Assembly: GCF_905147045.1 (NCBI RefSeq) | Contig: NC_065911.1 | Location: 806,001 to 870,000 of the forward strand | Reading direction: 5' to 3' | Length of the DNA stretch: 64,000 nucleotides | Source: Nymphalis io | Lineage: Eukaryota; Arthropoda; Insecta; Lepidoptera; Nymphalidae | Shown: positions 11,094-22,999 of the stretch, piece after piece | Numbering within the stretch: position 1 is the first letter of the stretch | Layout of the letters: each line of letters opens with the position of its first letter | The notes under the pieces: model-generated | What the model was told of the DNA's origin: nothing | Database searches by the model: none | The model's input: only the letters and a program-made list of their open reading frames with translations | Made by a program: the position numbers and the translations under genes

Positions 11094-11634
11094 ATTAATG
11101 AATATACACTGCACTTACACACCTTCGGAGAGGTCTTAGCCAGCAGGAAACTGCGATTGACGGTTGATAGATTGATATGAAGTAGTCTCTGTCGTAGTTA
11201 ATTTTAAAAATTAATGACCTTTGAACACTATATTCTGTAATAAGATAAGAATTTTAAAAGCATAAGACTACTGTGTTTTATGGTATTTTAAACATTTTTT
11301 TACGGGTCCTTAATGAATAATAAAATGAATACCACGTTTAAAATTTGGTATTCGTTTTTTTTTAATGATGAATGAAATATGCGAAAAAAAAATATGACGA
11401 TCCAAAAGTGATCCTAAGAGCGTTAGAATAAAGTCTATTTCGTATTCTCCAGTCAGTTGCGATACTTAAATAGTAGTGTTTTCCAATAGCAAATAATGAT
11501 GTAATTTATCCCATGACTCAAATACCTATTGAGGAAATGCTGTTCCATTTTCAAATTTCGAGAGACTCTTAGAACTGTATTAATTACTTTGGAATATGGC
11601 ACCGATTTTTACTAATTCTATATACAGTACAGTA
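11094..11634. other. Non-coding spacer
   Basis: AT-rich sequence with poly(T) and poly(A) runs and no recognised feature. Confidence 0.4.
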
Positions 11635-11935
11635 CAGTAACAGCCTGTGAATGGCCCACTGCTGGGATAAGGCTTCCTCTTCCTTTTTGGAGAGAAGGAT
11701 TAGAGCTTATTCCACCACGCTGCTCCAATGCGGGTTGGTGGAATACACATGTGGCTGAGTTTCAGTGAAATTAGACACATGCAGGTTTCCTCACGATGTT
11801 TGCCTTCACCGTCAACCACAACATAAATTATAATCACAAATTAAGGACATGAAAATTCAGCGGTGCTTGCCCGGGTTTGAACCCACGATCATCGGTTAAG
11901 ATTCACGCGTTCTTACCACTGGGCCATCTCGGCTT
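11635..11935 (-). mobile_element. SINE family A, full-length
   Basis: It runs from 'acagtaacagcctgtgaatg' to the head 'ccactgggccatctcggc'. The 'acagt' tail is repeated, as in the copy at 2739. No clear target-site duplication is visible. Confidence 0.85.
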
Positions 11936-11969
11936 TTGTTAGACTGAATCTATATATGTTACATAAATG

Positions 11970-12160
11970 ATGATGACGTCTTCCTGACCGATTTCGGCCA
12001 CTCTCAAGGGAGATTAGGCAGTTGCCTAATCTCGCAACTGCGCGGGACTTATTATATAGTGCACAAGTGTGTGCGCAAACACAAGTGCACTCTATAATCG
12101 CATTGGCGAAGACCACTGAACATCAGGTAGCCCATTTGCTCGTCCACCTACCGATAACGT
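11970..12160 (-). mobile_element. Repeat family C, copy 2, with foldback, joined to a B tail
   Basis: The copy holds 'cctgaccgatttcggcc', 'gtgcacaagtgtgtgcgcaaa' in two pieces and 'caagtgcactc'. At 12010-12033 it carries an extra perfect inverted duplication absent from the copies at 9864 and 19899. The end at 12118-12155 ('catcaggtagcccatttgct') is a piece of the A-tail half of family B. Confidence 0.6.
12010..12033. repeat. Foldback palindrome, 11-bp arms
   Basis: 'gagattaggca' is followed after 2 bases by its exact reverse complement 'tgcctaatctc'. The other family C copies lack this extra inverted segment, so it arose inside this copy. Confidence 0.8.
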
Positions 12161-12164
12161 AAGA

Positions 12165-12616
12165 ACAATGAAAACTAACGAATTTCAAAAATAGAATTTT
12201 ACTTAAAACGTTACTGTTGTAAACCGTATTTAATGTTGGAAATTTAATAATTGAACGATGCAAGCTCTGGTAACGAATGGCGTTTTATTTCCATCAAAGG
12301 AAACGAAGCGTATTTTATTATTTTATGAGTTTTCTTTTCGTATTGATGTGGCCACGAGCACAGCAACTTACGACTAAATATGAATATTTTTTAATTATTA
12401 TTATATATGTACATAAAAAATTAAGACGAGATATGAGCCACATTAATTTAGAAAGAGATCTTTTTGGTTCTTTTGGAATTAACCTTATTTAAATTGGCTA
12501 ACTATTAAAGTGAAGATGGCAGTACCATACTAATTTTCGCAAGCAATTCTAATATATCAAACATCAGGCATAAGCGATGACCTACCAGCGTCCTCCACAG
12601 AGCCCTACTATTGATT
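12165..12616. other. Non-coding spacer
   Basis: AT-rich sequence. A 71-codon frame at 12277-12492 shows no motif and no splice context. Confidence 0.35.
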
Positions 12617-12695
12617 TATTTTGAAGATTTGAAGGGTGTATGAGGTGATCCAGTGTAACTACTGGCACAAAAGTGATAACTGAGGTCCTAAGGTT
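12617..12695 (+). mobile_element. Repeat family B, short remnant
   Basis: The order 'gatttgaagggtgta', 'gatccagtgtaactac', 'ggcacaa' and 'ctgaggtcctaaggtt' is kept; both ends are lost. Confidence 0.55.
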
Positions 12696-13440
12696 TTAAA
12701 AACACGATACATGCAATAAATACGTTTTTGTTTTTAATAGCTTTTGTTACTTAATTACGAAATCTAAGAGAAAAAAACATTATTTTCGTTAGAATTTTGA
12801 AGCAATGCAGCTGCTGCTGCTGAATGCTGATGCTGAGCTGATGAAGAAACCTGTTTTTATGTTAATAACTTGTAGTTAAATTGTAAATATTAAGGGCTAA
12901 AACTGACTTATATTGTTATCACCACGCTCGCTGCTCTAATGGGCACACCGACCATTTTATTTTCCAACGGCTCGTTAGCGCGATCTTTTCTATGCAACAA
13001 TTATCGAAGATATTCGCGGTTCAGTCGCCCCTTACAATTCCGAGTCCGTATTTTTTATTGAAAACCCTCTCACCCCGCCCCAGACCCTCACCCCTCTCAC
13101 TTCTGTTCGATTGATTTAATAGCGGTCTTGATTGTGCTCTTTTAAAAATTCTTATTTACTTCGATATAAATGGTAATGGTCTACTTTATAAGCGTCAACA
13201 TTTGTCTGAAGCCAAAGGGAAATAAATTTTTTGATTAAAGATTAATAAGCGTTGGATTCGTTTTTTTATTTTATTTTAAAAGAAGAATTCAAGAACAGGA
13301 CAATGATTTTGTTATTTTTTTATTATGTTGTCGTGTAGCTTCCACTCACGTATCTATACTGTGTGTTCCTATCGGTTTATGGTTTATGTGTCTGCGTGCT
13401 TACATTTCCAGGCAGCATCACAATCAAAATTTATGAATTG
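12696..13440. other. Non-coding spacer with small CTG run and C-rich patch
   Basis: A short 'gctgctgctgctgaatgctg' run sits near 12808 and a C-rich patch at 13070-13110. Neither lies in an extended frame. An acceptor-like 'cttacatttccag|gc' near 13412 precedes about 22 open codons but merges into the SINE fragment below. Confidence 0.35.
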
Positions 13441-13444
13441 CAAA

Positions 13445-13541
13445 TATTGGTCTTAGAGCAGAACGTATTTAGTGTTCATGTTTGAAACTGGAGCCTTCGG
13501 CAAACATGTACGTTTTAATCCACCGGGCCTCGACTCTAAGA
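13445..13541 (-). mobile_element. tRNA-derived SINE head, diverged
   Basis: On the minus strand 'gaggcccggtggatta' and 'ggctccagtttcaaac' occupy A-box and B-box positions at the right spacing for a tRNA-derived head. It could be a diverged family A head or a related SINE. Confidence 0.45.
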
Positions 13542-13559
13542 TATATATTTTAATTCGCT

Positions 13560-14289
13560 GAGGTGTTAAATGTTAACTCGTTTTCATTAACGGCGACGAT
13601 CGATAAACAATAACGCCGATTAATTTGCTAGAAGCAATTTAAGTTCACCCCCTTTAGTCATCGGGCCTACCGTTTTAATCTCGTTGTCTACTGGGCGCGT
13701 TATACGGAGATATGTTTTTTAAATGAAAAGCACTCTCTGATCATATAACTCCGTAGGCAAACAAAAATACTTAATATATTACATCAAGTATATAAAAAAA
13801 TCTATTGATGTGTGTGTATATTAAGTGACATTATTGCATCGCCGAGACGAAGTTACTAGACTTGGAAATATGAAATTCACAGCAGGTTAACTTTATGATG
13901 TAAAATCCTGGAAACCCCTTTTTTTGAAAAGTCTAGAATACATTAGAGAAGTCTATCGTCTTTGCAATCACAAACGTTATCATTTGTATTTAGAATTTTG
14001 TTTAAAAACAAAAACGCGACTAGGATATTTTACAATCAAAAAAAAAAGAAGAAAATAGTCTATCGTATTATTTAATAGTGTTCGAAGCGGTATAAATGTT
14101 ACCGTTGTTACATCAATGAAATATGTTATTATTTAGTTTTTTTTTTTAAAAAGAATCATAGATTCTGTAAACACTTTCTCCTGCATAAAAAAAACGGCTT
14201 GCAAGACAAGAGTACATATATAAGCGTTACGAACGTTTCGTTGAATTCCATACAAGATATTCAATCAATATTAATGTACTTAATTTGAG
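13560..14289. other. Non-coding spacer
   Basis: AT-rich sequence with several homopolymer runs. No coding or repeat feature was recognised. Confidence 0.4.
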
Positions 14290-14432
14290 AAAAAAAGTAC
14301 CCAATTAGTTTCTTGCCGGCTCTACTTGGTAGAATGTTTATTTTTCGAACCGATAGAAACTTACATACAAATCGATACAGAAAAACGTATAAGAGTCTAC
14401 TTGAATAAAGTATATATTTCGTTTTTTTTTTA
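14290..14432 (+). mobile_element. LINE 3' end, family E
   Basis: 'tagtttcttgccggctctac', then 'ttcgaaccgatag' and 'gagtctacttgaataaag' followed by a T-rich end. This order is the 3' untranslated end of a lepidopteran LINE group and recurs at 38665, 60335 and 61455. No coding part remains. Confidence 0.55.
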
Positions 14433-14539
14433 ATAATAACAATACCTGTTTTAATAAGTTATAACATTTCTATTTACCCCTCCATTTATTCGTACAGCTT
14501 GTGTTAGCAGTGGAGACGACACATATATGTATGACATGT

Positions 14540-14607
14540 ATAGTCCAATTGGTCAGAATTGAACTAGCGACTTTTACATCGCATGAAAGCTATGGACTAC
14601 TCGGCTT
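14540..14607 (-). mobile_element. tRNA-like SINE fragment
   Basis: The minus strand reads 'gccgagtagtccatag', 'catgcgatgtaaaagtcgc' and 'tagttcaattctgacc', in A-box/B-box order. Too short for a family assignment. Confidence 0.4.
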
Positions 14608-14609
14608 TA

Positions 14610-17447
14610 TTCTATGTATATAACTCGATATCATTGTCAATGAAATTGATTTTATTGAGACTATTTTAACAGGCGTTGCTTAATTATTTAATTATGTAGG
14701 AAATATTTGTCTTGAATAAAGAGTTTCAAGTTAGTTTCCGAGTTATTATTATATTCGGTTATTTAAATTAATCAAGCCGGAAAGTTTTGGGGAAACCAAC
14801 GGTAACCTCCCGGGGATACAACTTCGGCTCATTACTAACTAACCTGAGACCTTCAACTTTGTTCAAGATTAAAATCTTACATCTTGTATATTACTTACTA
14901 TGTACGTTTGAATAATTCATAAACATTATTTATGTGGTCACACGTAAAGCAAGCCAAGTAAATATTTAAATAACAGTAACTATTTCACTAAAATAAATAA
15001 CCAATAATGACCAAAACACAACGACCTGATGGTAAGTGGTAACCACCATCAACCCATCTGGCATTCGCCTGCCATATTATAAAAAAGTGTTAATTCCTAA
15101 TAACTAACTTTTATTTGATTTAAAGAGTATAGGAATAATCGAATTTTCATTTATTGATTATCGAGTCTATCATCAGCTTGCAAAATATGACTTCGTAATT
15201 GAAGTTATTAGACATGCTGCTTCATTAATTATTTTCATTATTTTTACAGACATATCATAATACGAACTTCAAATTTCTATATCCAATATAATTTTATATG
15301 GGAGGTACGAATTGGCTAGCGATGAAAACTGAAAGTCATCATAAATTTAACATAACTCATCTTAACGTCTCGATAATTGTGTTAATTAACATTCACATAA
15401 TGAGTATAACATGTCCCGCGGGAGGGAGGCGGAGAAAGCGCGGTGCAGCATTTTAAGCGATTTAGGTAAAAACTTCACTCTCCCAAGACCCATTCTAATT
15501 ATGAGACTTCGATACGAATAAGGTTTCGCATTAAGGTCAAGCCGTAAGCGAGTAAAATTAACTTATTTCTAGTTAAGATGTATTTCATTATCTTCTTTTT
15601 TAGTAGAAGAACAGATGAGCTAATAGGTCGATGTGTAGTCAACATCGCCTGTAGCACCTTGTTTTTTATAATACAGAGTAAATATTATGACAATTAAATT
15701 TATATATATTATATATAACTTATAATTATTTAAAAAAACTTATATATTTAAATCTTAACAGAGATAATTGCTTGCTAAACTAAATTACATTGACGGTCTC
15801 ACACCCAAGGCGCGCCAATAGGTGTTTCACACTAATATGGAAGCCATCCCAGACAGGCGCCAAGCTCAAAACCAGTAAAGACTACCAAAAACTGTAATCA
15901 CATCATGCAATCAAAAAAGCCGAACAATTAAAATACAATTTTTGAAAAATCACTTCGTCGAATCTAAAAAAATTAATCTGTTAAAGTTTTGAGATTTTTC
16001 CAATATTCGTAAAAGAGAAATTATAATTCACCTTCGACAACTTGTCGGAGGTAAACATTGTGATAGGTAAATGGGATTTCTGATAGAGTTTCTCATAGTA
16101 ACGTGTTACGATGAGAAAATCTATCAGGTTTTGTGAAAACTAACTTTAAGCTCTGTAATAAAAATACTTATTATTATTTAGAAAGAGCACGGAAATAGAT
16201 TTTTAGCAATTATTTGTAAGCCGAGAATGTTACACATTAATCTTAATCATCATTGGGGGTTCCAAGCATCAAAATATATAACTTCTATATAACTTTGAAC
16301 AATTAATTATTATAAAAAATATTTTTACATTTGGTAATTTCAACCACCAGTTTCATAAATATTAGACATATTAAACGCTCGAAAAAGTACGCGGGGTGTG
16401 ATGTACGATGTTTTAGCAAAGTACGGGCGAATAGGCGAATGTTTTTATAGCTCTTTGTTTAAAAAATATCTCGGTATAAGATTAATATTTTACCCGTACG
16501 ATGTTGGGACGGGGAGCTAGTTGTTTATGAAATATTAATGGTCCCGCACTGAGTGCGAAGGTTCAGGTAAAAAGGGTTAAGAGTAAAACGCCAACGCAAT
16601 TACGGATATAAGATATATAAAAATTTGGATCCAATATTAGGCAGTGGCTATTTTTGTGATACCAAAGATAACAGGGCATTGACCTTTGTCGGGATATTTG
16701 TTAGTCTGTTTGTTTCTGTTACCCAACTAGACAGTGTTAATAATATTTTTGTGTGACAATGAAATAAACACGAATCCTGAAAACGTATATATATATATAT
16801 ATATATATATAATTGAATTGTATAGCACCAAAAGTGCGAAGTTAGTTAAGAAATAAACGTATTGTCTTCTAATTAGAGAGTTCATTGTAATGGAATCTTA
16901 TTGTTTTTAACTCTATACAATAATTCGGACTGACTTCTCATCCCGAAGGATCTAAGTCAATGTAATCACTAAGCTGGTTCATTAAGAGCTTCATCTTTAT
17001 TCTCTCTAAGTTCCCTAATTAATTGTCACCTTCCCTAGATGTTTTCAAGCGATTGGATTGTTCACGAAACAAAGGGACTAGTTTTTATTTGCGCTTTTCT
17101 AAGAATACCTTACTTACTTTATGTAGTCTGCTCTGTGTTTTTGATTTGTATGTTTGTAACTTGTAATTGTTTGTGATTTACATAATATTTGTTTTACTGA
17201 TATTAGAAACACCGCCAGCATATTCACATATTATCAATAAAAAATTTAAAATATTCCGCCCGTATAATGTAATGAACAATTGCACGCGTTTAAAACTTAA
17301 TAATACTGATAATAATGAAGCTTAACTTCAATTAATGAAGGTAGAAAGAAATAAGCAATAAAAATAACGTCTTAATTACTGAACCGATTATTATTAAATA
17401 TTGTATACATGTTGTCAGATGTATCGAAAAACAAAATCTACCTAGCA
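14610..17447. other. Long non-coding stretch
   Basis: No gene was found in 2.8 kb. It holds faint family B traces at 15026-15090 and 15597-15660, a G-rich patch at 15412-15450, and the microsatellite listed separately. The donor-like 'ttcag|gtaaaa' near 16562-16572 has no supporting open frame. Confidence 0.4.
16782..16811. repeat. (TA)n microsatellite
   Basis: A perfect TA run of about 28 bp. Confidence 0.9.
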
Positions 17448-17742
17448 TTTTTTTTTTTTTTAATAGAATAGGAAGGTGGACGAGCATATGGGCCAACTGA
17501 TGGTAAGTGGTCACCAAACGCCCTTAGACATTGGCATTGTAAGAAATGTCAACCATCGCTTATAGCCAATGTGCCACCAACCTTGGGAACTAAGATTTTA
17601 TGTCCCTTGTGCCTGTAATTACACTGGCTCACTCACCCTTCAAACCGGAACACAACAATATCAAGTATTGCTGTTTTGCGGTAGAATATCTGATGAGTGG
17701 GTGGTACCTACCCAGACGAGCTTGCACAAAGCCCTACCACCA
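17448..17742 (-). mobile_element. Repeat family B, full-length
   Basis: A well-preserved copy with a 14-T run for the A tail, then 'ataggaaggtggacgagcat' and on to 'ccctaccaccagt'. It retains the 'aacacaacaatatcaagtat' segment deleted in the copy at 3184. It is one of the best copies for building a consensus. Confidence 0.85.
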
Positions 17743-17744
17743 GT

Positions 17745-18185
17745 GGAGCATCTACCTCACTACATCACGCGCAGGTGAATCCACGTTCAGAAACTAAGAT
17801 GAAATAAAACTTTAATATGTATATATATAAAACCGCTAATAAATCAGTGTACTTTTAAAAAAATCTTAATGCTATCTAGTTATGGTGACATACAAATCCA
17901 GCAAATATAAGTACTTATAAACATTGTTTAAAAGTTTTTTAGATAAACACTCATTTATCTCTGTCTGTCATCATTGATTTATCATTAGAAAAAAGAGGAC
18001 ATATTTATGATGATATGCTTCCGTATTTCACAATACAAGAATAAATAGATGATAAAAATATGTGGGCTTCGTATTCGTTGACTTCCATAGAGCTGATGAC
18101 GTTTACTTAACGACATGTAAGTAATAAATATATCGATACTAATATTATAAAAGTTACAGTAACTGTCTGTATGTTTGTTGGTCAT
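17745..18185. other. AT-rich spacer
   Basis: Nothing beyond AT-rich sequence was recognised between the B copy and the SINE. Confidence 0.4.
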
Positions 18186-18186
18186 C

Positions 18187-18490
18187 AGTAACAGCCTGTG
18201 AATGTCCCACTGCTGGGCCAAAGCCTCCCTTTTTGAATAGAAGGTTTGGATCTTACCTTTAACTTTTATCTTGGAACAGGCTGCTCCAATGTTGGTTGGT
18301 GCAATACACATCTGGCTGAATTTCAGTGAAATTAGACATACGCAGGTTTCCTCACGATGTTTTCCTTCACCGTCAAGCAAGAGTTGAATTATAATCACAA
18401 ATTAAGCGCATAAAAATCAGTGGTGCTTGCTCGGGCTTGCTCCCACGATCATTGGTTAAGATTCACGCGTTCTTACCACTGGGCTATCTA
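18187..18490 (-). mobile_element. SINE family A with short TSD
   Basis: A full-length but moderately diverged copy, from 'agtaacagcctgtgaatg' to 'ccactgggctatcta'. 'gtcatc' at 18181-18186 and 18491-18496 is a probable, partly decayed duplication. The body has an unusual 9-bp insertion near 18262. Confidence 0.75.
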
Positions 18491-18681
18491 GTCATCGCGA
18501 GTAAACAATTTGAGATTAAGGTGATAAGACAGAACAGACGAAGTTGGAATATGCACTGTGAAAAAATGGTTGATAATTGAAAATAGTTTTCAATAAATGT
18601 GTTGTTCATTTTGATAGGGATTAATAAATAGTTTAATTATATCCGCTAAAGTTGCACTTAATTTTTCTTCTTTTTTTATAC

Positions 18682-18727
18682 ATGAATCATCGGTTAAGAT
18701 TCAAGTGTTTAACACGGGGCCATCACC
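18682..18727 (-). mobile_element. SINE family A, head fragment
   Basis: 'atgaatcatcggttaagatt' and 'gggccatcacc' are the reversed tRNA head alone. Confidence 0.5.
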
Positions 18728-18729
18728 AT

Positions 18730-19207
18730 CTATTGTACGATTGTAATCTAATGGGGCTTAATATTAATTTTGTTACCTTATATTTTTTTAGAAAAGATAA
18801 TAATAATAAAATAATATAAGAAATTGTATAATTATAATACAATTTCATTCCTTCTATCAGAGTATTATTAAACTTAACGAACAACTTACTAAAACAAAGT
18901 CCAGTTATAGGTAGAAAAGTTTTACTATTTCCTCTAATTAAATATAAATTAATCATAGTTTGACAGCCGAAAGAACGTTGTTCTCGCCAACTTTATCAAT
19001 AATGTATAATTAATTTAGATAGTCTGCCTGTCTTTTAGGAGTCGCTGCAGTGAGTCAATTATCCTACACAAAGGCCGCGTGCGCCCAGTGCAGCTCCTCT
19101 GAAAATAATTACTAGTATAACTAATTAACCGATCTTTGAACAGAGATTTCTGGAGATGTTTCATTTTTTTACAATAGAAATGTAGTAAGGAAATACTGTA
19201 TTATTTA
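18730..19207. other. Non-coding spacer
   Basis: A strong acceptor-like tract 'cctgtcttttag' near 19040 is followed after 11 bp by 'gtgagt'. Taken as an exon this would be an 11-nt micro-exon, which cannot be supported from sequence alone. Confidence 0.3.
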
Positions 19208-19290
19208 CGAAATTGGAACTAAAATTTTATGTCACTTGTGACTAATTATACTGGATGACTCAACCTTAAAACCGGGAACAATAATACAAC
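19208..19290 (-). mobile_element. Repeat family B remnant
   Basis: 'ttggaactaaaattttatgt', 'aattatactgg' and 'ccttaaaaccgggaaca' keep the middle of family B. Confidence 0.5.
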
Positions 19291-19898
19291 TATAGAATAC
19301 ATTAATAATACAAGTAGCTCCACGCTTTTTTTCATCGTATCATTTAATAATTATTTATTTACTTGCTTACTACTTGTAGTTTTCAGAGTGCTACTTTTTA
19401 CAAAGTGGGGTTTTAGTTTTTAAGCTTTTAGATTTGTAAACATCTTATCACTCGGTACACGGTAGGGGCTAACTGAGAGTTCGTTAGATGACGTCAGCGT
19501 GAGATTTGTTATTGTAAGTGCGTTCATGTGTGCGCGAGATCGGTACACAAGCTCACATGTTTACACTTCAATTCTCGTGAGTACCTTGGCACTCACAACA
19601 TTTTTTTTTATAGTTAATTTTATCGTAAATAATAAAAATAAAATATATTAATAAAAATAGAGAGATAGCTATAGTGATGAGATAAAATACTTCTTAAAGA
19701 TCCCTTGGCCATAAATAAAGTATACAAGAAACTAAAGTTAGTAATACATAATGCGATAGTAAGACAAACAAACAAACGAAAAGTTTTAACAAGATACTAA
19801 GACCTACGAACTGTACGAGCTTTAATAGCGAAGATGAGAGGAGAAAACCTAATTTGAACTTTAAGACTGAAATTAAAATTTCATAATAAATAACAATT
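19291..19898. other. Non-coding spacer
   Basis: AT-rich sequence with no supported feature. Confidence 0.4.
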
Positions 19899-20210
19899 AT
19901 GCCGATGGCCTGAGCGGACCAGATTACCAGCGGACATTCTCAGGGGAGAATAGCCAACTGCGGAGGAGATACACAAGTGTGTGCATAAACATAGGTACAC
20001 TTCCAATGTCACCGCAAATTCGATACGATTTGACAGAGTTCAGACTCAATACCAACGGCACCGTGCTTTGCACAACACAACTTCCAGAATCAGAGCTACT
20101 AAGAATTTTTCGACAAAAAAATAAATATTTTTTTATTTTGGAATCCAGGACTTCGGTATCTAGGACTGTATACACTGGCAACTCGATCAACGATGCAGTC
20201 ATATCGTTTA
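19899..20210 (-). mobile_element. Repeat family C, longest copy
   Basis: 'gccgatggcctgagcgg', 'ctcaggggagaatagccaac', 'acaagtgtgtgcataaac', 'acttccagaatcagagctac' and 'gaatccaggacttcgg' follow in order. The last motif is the reversed B-box region of a tRNA-like head. The 87- and 98-codon frames on the two strands are by-products of this repeat. Confidence 0.6.
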
Positions 20211-20271
20211 AAACATGCATTAAATATATTAACTGGATTTAAAACCTAGAAGGACACGTAATGGAGGTCAA

Positions 20272-20334
20272 ATTATTATGATGACCATCAGGTGGCCTAT
20301 ATGCTCGTCCACCTACCTATACCTTTAAAAAAAG
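20272..20334 (+). mobile_element. Repeat family B, tail fragment
   Basis: Only the last 60 bp survive: 'gatgaccatcaggtggccta' to 'cctaccta' and an A-rich end. Confidence 0.65.
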
Positions 20335-20339
20335 ATACA

Positions 20340-21414
20340 ATCATCAAATACAAGGGAACTTTTCTGAAAGTTTCGACTACGTGAATAAAAAATTATATTA
20401 ATCACAACGTGGGTTACGTTCCAGAATACGTATGTCTTCATGCATGTATCCAGAAATGTTAACTCAAAATTGTAATAGGTATAGCGGTTAAGGCGTATAA
20501 TTGCCCTCGCTTCGGAGTTTTAAAGAGGATTGCAGAGAAACACGGGACGTTGGAACTCGCGTTCGTGTTCTAACGTATTTATATATACTTTAACTGCTTT
20601 TTTCCTTACCATTTTTTTATTTTGCTTTTGTTTATTTTTCGTTCCAAAAAAAAATATCGTTTCTATGCATGCTGAATTAGCCTGTAAGTTAATGTAATTT
20701 AAGTAGTGGTAAGCAAAAGTATGTACTATCGATATTGATATTATATTAAGATACATAAATGTAACTTTTGATGAACGACAGATGTATAGGATGTTTCTTC
20801 ATGTATATAGCCAGTACAGGACTCGAGATGGCCCAGTGGCTTGTACTTTAAGAGGAGGGACATTTTACTTTGACAATTCAAAGTAAAAGGTAGTGATATG
20901 TAGTCCATTTGTGTACTCCCCACTTATTCTACTACTTTGGCAGTATAATAAGTTGTTTTGTTATCATGGATATGTGAGCCAGTGGCTTGTACAGCCACAT
21001 AAGTATCTTAGATCTTTATTCTCCGGGCATGGTGACGTTCAGGTTGTGTATTTGCCTTGTCGCTATATAAATAAGCAATATAATATTACGAAAAACTGAA
21101 CTACAAGTTCGCTTCAGACTTCGCTAACTCGTTACGAATGCAAATTACATTTTTATCTTTGCACACCTCATAAAGCTGTCCGCCGTATTTCATTTGTTTT
21201 GTGCATTTAATTGTTTCGTGTTTTTGTTTGAAGGCTGCGGACTTGTCAGCCATTTTAGTTTTAGTGGCTGTTTAACTTTGTACTTTCAGTAAATTCAATT
21301 GATGTGTGGAGCTCTAGTTTTATTATGAGATACTTGTACACGCGGATACGCTGCTGGTTTAACGATAAAAACTAGTCTCGCTGTCAATCTCTGATAAGTA
21401 AATATTCCAGCGCT
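20340..21414. other. Non-coding spacer with one tRNA-head scrap
   Basis: A scrap of family A head, 'gactcgagatggcccagtgg', lies at 20820-20839. It is not followed by a B box. Frames of 60-78 codons on both strands show no motifs. Confidence 0.4.
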
Positions 21415-21590
21415 GGTTAAAAGCCTCTTTTTCTTTTGCCGTGAGAGCACTTGGAGCCCATGCCTTGATTAAATATATGGCAGATTTTCATTCGACACAT
21501 GCTGGTTTCCTCACGATGTTTTCTTTCACCGCTGAACACGAGATGAATAAAATTTAGAACCTGAACACTCAGTGCTGATCGCCCAAGAAG
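21415..21590 (-). mobile_element. SINE family A, degraded body
   Basis: 'acacatgctggtttcctcac' and 'gatgttttctttcaccgctg' identify the body; head and end are lost. Confidence 0.6.
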
Positions 21591-21599
21591 GATACACGG

Positions 21600-22214
21600 A
21601 CACAAATGACCGTTTCATTTGCATTGCTGATTTTGATTTGAGTCTTAATACGCGTTGATATTTTTTTTATAATTAGGTTGTTTATGATGTTGCACTACTT
21701 TACGGTTTGGAAATTTTTATTACATTATTTTTTCTCGACTGGTTGCCGGTTTTTGTAAGATCTTAGATATCTATTCGGTTGGCGACTGTAATTCCATTAT
21801 GATTAACGTAACAATATAAGCCTTTCACGTATTTAGAATTACCTATAAATACATTTTATTTAACTGAGAACAAAATTCATTAGAAATTATTTAAATTCTG
21901 CAAACATAATAATGTACATACAAAAATATTTGCCGTTCAAACGTAACATAAAATCAAATAAACAGATATCAAAATTGATTCAACATTAATACATACTCTT
22001 AGTCAACTATTTTGAAACATTTCAAAAGCTAATGTTGAATTAGTGTTTGATGTGAGCACTAAACAGAATCGGATTTGCAAGACTGGAGGCAACGTCAATA
22101 AGTCCAGGGTTTAGTGGCAGTTGGAGCGGGAACTGCTGAGTATTTGACTTTTAAACTATTACCCACAACAGAAAATGATTTGTGTTTCTACAAGTATTCG
22201 ATGCTATGAAAAAA
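21600..22214. other. Spacer with a possible short frame
   Basis: At 22027-22107 a + strand frame of about 27 codons reads '...VFDVSTKQNRICKTGGNV...' and stops. It lies in a GC-richer patch. No donor is convincing, so it is only noted. Confidence 0.3.
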
Positions 22215-22455
22215 TACCGCAGATACTATTACATTTTAATCCGAAGATTGCGTGTTCAAACCCAGGCTAGCACTGAACGATCATGATCTTAATTTGTTTT
22301 TATAATTGTGTGAAAAGTGTCATGGCATACATCACGATTCCTGCATGTAGTTAGACGAAATTAAGCTACATATTTATTCCCCAAGCCGGATTGAAGCTAC
22401 TCCAAACCCTCAAGAGAAGAAGAAGTCATTGTCCAGTGGGACAGTTGCAGGTAAT
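22215..22455 (+). mobile_element. SINE family A, old copy
   Basis: 'gcgtgttcaaacccaggct' marks the B box and 'ttgtccagtgggacag' the body end; many substitutions separate it from the full copies. Confidence 0.6.
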
Positions 22456-22777
22456 ATTTTCTTAATTATTTGTATGTACTTAAGGCGTTGGTAACTAAGG
22501 AATGATTGACAAAACGACTTTTCCTTAAGAGCATCAAACCGGAAAAGTACGCAGAAACGCGTTTGTGTGACGTGTGTACATGTGACCTTTATTTCGTTTA
22601 CATAAATAAGTTGTGATTGATATGATTCATATAAATAAAGAAGATTTACACAAATGCTTTTAAATGTTACATAATTATTGTATACATTTTCGTAATATAA
22701 TTTCGTATTATAAATCTTCCGTAAAGCACACTTCTGGTACAATCCAACTCTTCTCTTCTTAAAGTTTTGCCAAAATG

Positions 22778-22999
22778 TCAGAAAAAATCCAAAAAATCAA
22801 AATTTATTTTCAAAACAGTTACAAACGCTACAATTATTACCATTGAAGATATATAAGTCAGAACGATACTTGTGTTAGTCGCCAGAGGCGAATCAATCGC
22901 AGCTAAATCAATTTCGGATAATTCGTCCGTTTGTTTTGCTAAATATGAATCAGCCATTTTGATTTCATGATTGTGTTTTGTGGACATTTCATTATTCAT
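22778..22999 (-). CDS. Candidate small membrane-protein frame, unconfirmed
   Basis: A minus-strand frame of 73 codons. The second in-frame ATG, in the context 'atcaaaATGg', fits a better initiation site than the first. The protein has a polar acidic N-terminal half ('QTDELSEIDLAAIDS') and then a hydrophobic run of about 23 residues ('SIVLTYISSMVIIVAFVTVL'), followed by 'KINFDFLDFF' and a stop. That looks like a single C-terminal membrane anchor. Alternatively an exon ends at 'tcttcaatg|gtaata', where the intron would begin inside the hydrophobic run. No family is recognised. AT-rich DNA can yield hydrophobic frames by chance. Confidence 0.28.
   Translation of the reverse strand: MNNEMSTKHNHEIKMADSYLAKQTDELSEIDLAAIDSPLATNTSIVLTYISSMVIIVAFVTVLKINFDFLDFF

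Noticed and set aside
17569..17797. Recurrent peptide words such as 'CNYTGSLTLQTGTQQYQVL' in family B (17569, 27080, 41409, 45198)
   Set aside because: They look like a conserved protein family but are translations of the B repeat, which is A-tailed and non-coding.
19040..19060. An 11-nt micro-exon between 'tgtcttttag' and 'gtgagt'
   Set aside because: A single splice-like pair in 64 kb is expected by chance, and there is no frame evidence.
20893..21099. Hydrophobic 60-80-codon frames in AT-rich DNA (also 12277, 38351, 38892 and 62432)
   Set aside because: AT-rich sequence yields Phe/Ile/Tyr/Leu-rich frames by chance; none has a splice context or motif.
22027..22140. An exon reading 'FDVSTKQNRICKTGGNV' or, one frame over, 'IGFARLEATSISPGF'
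   Set aside because: Two frames look equally protein-like, which argues that neither is informative; no donor supports an exon.
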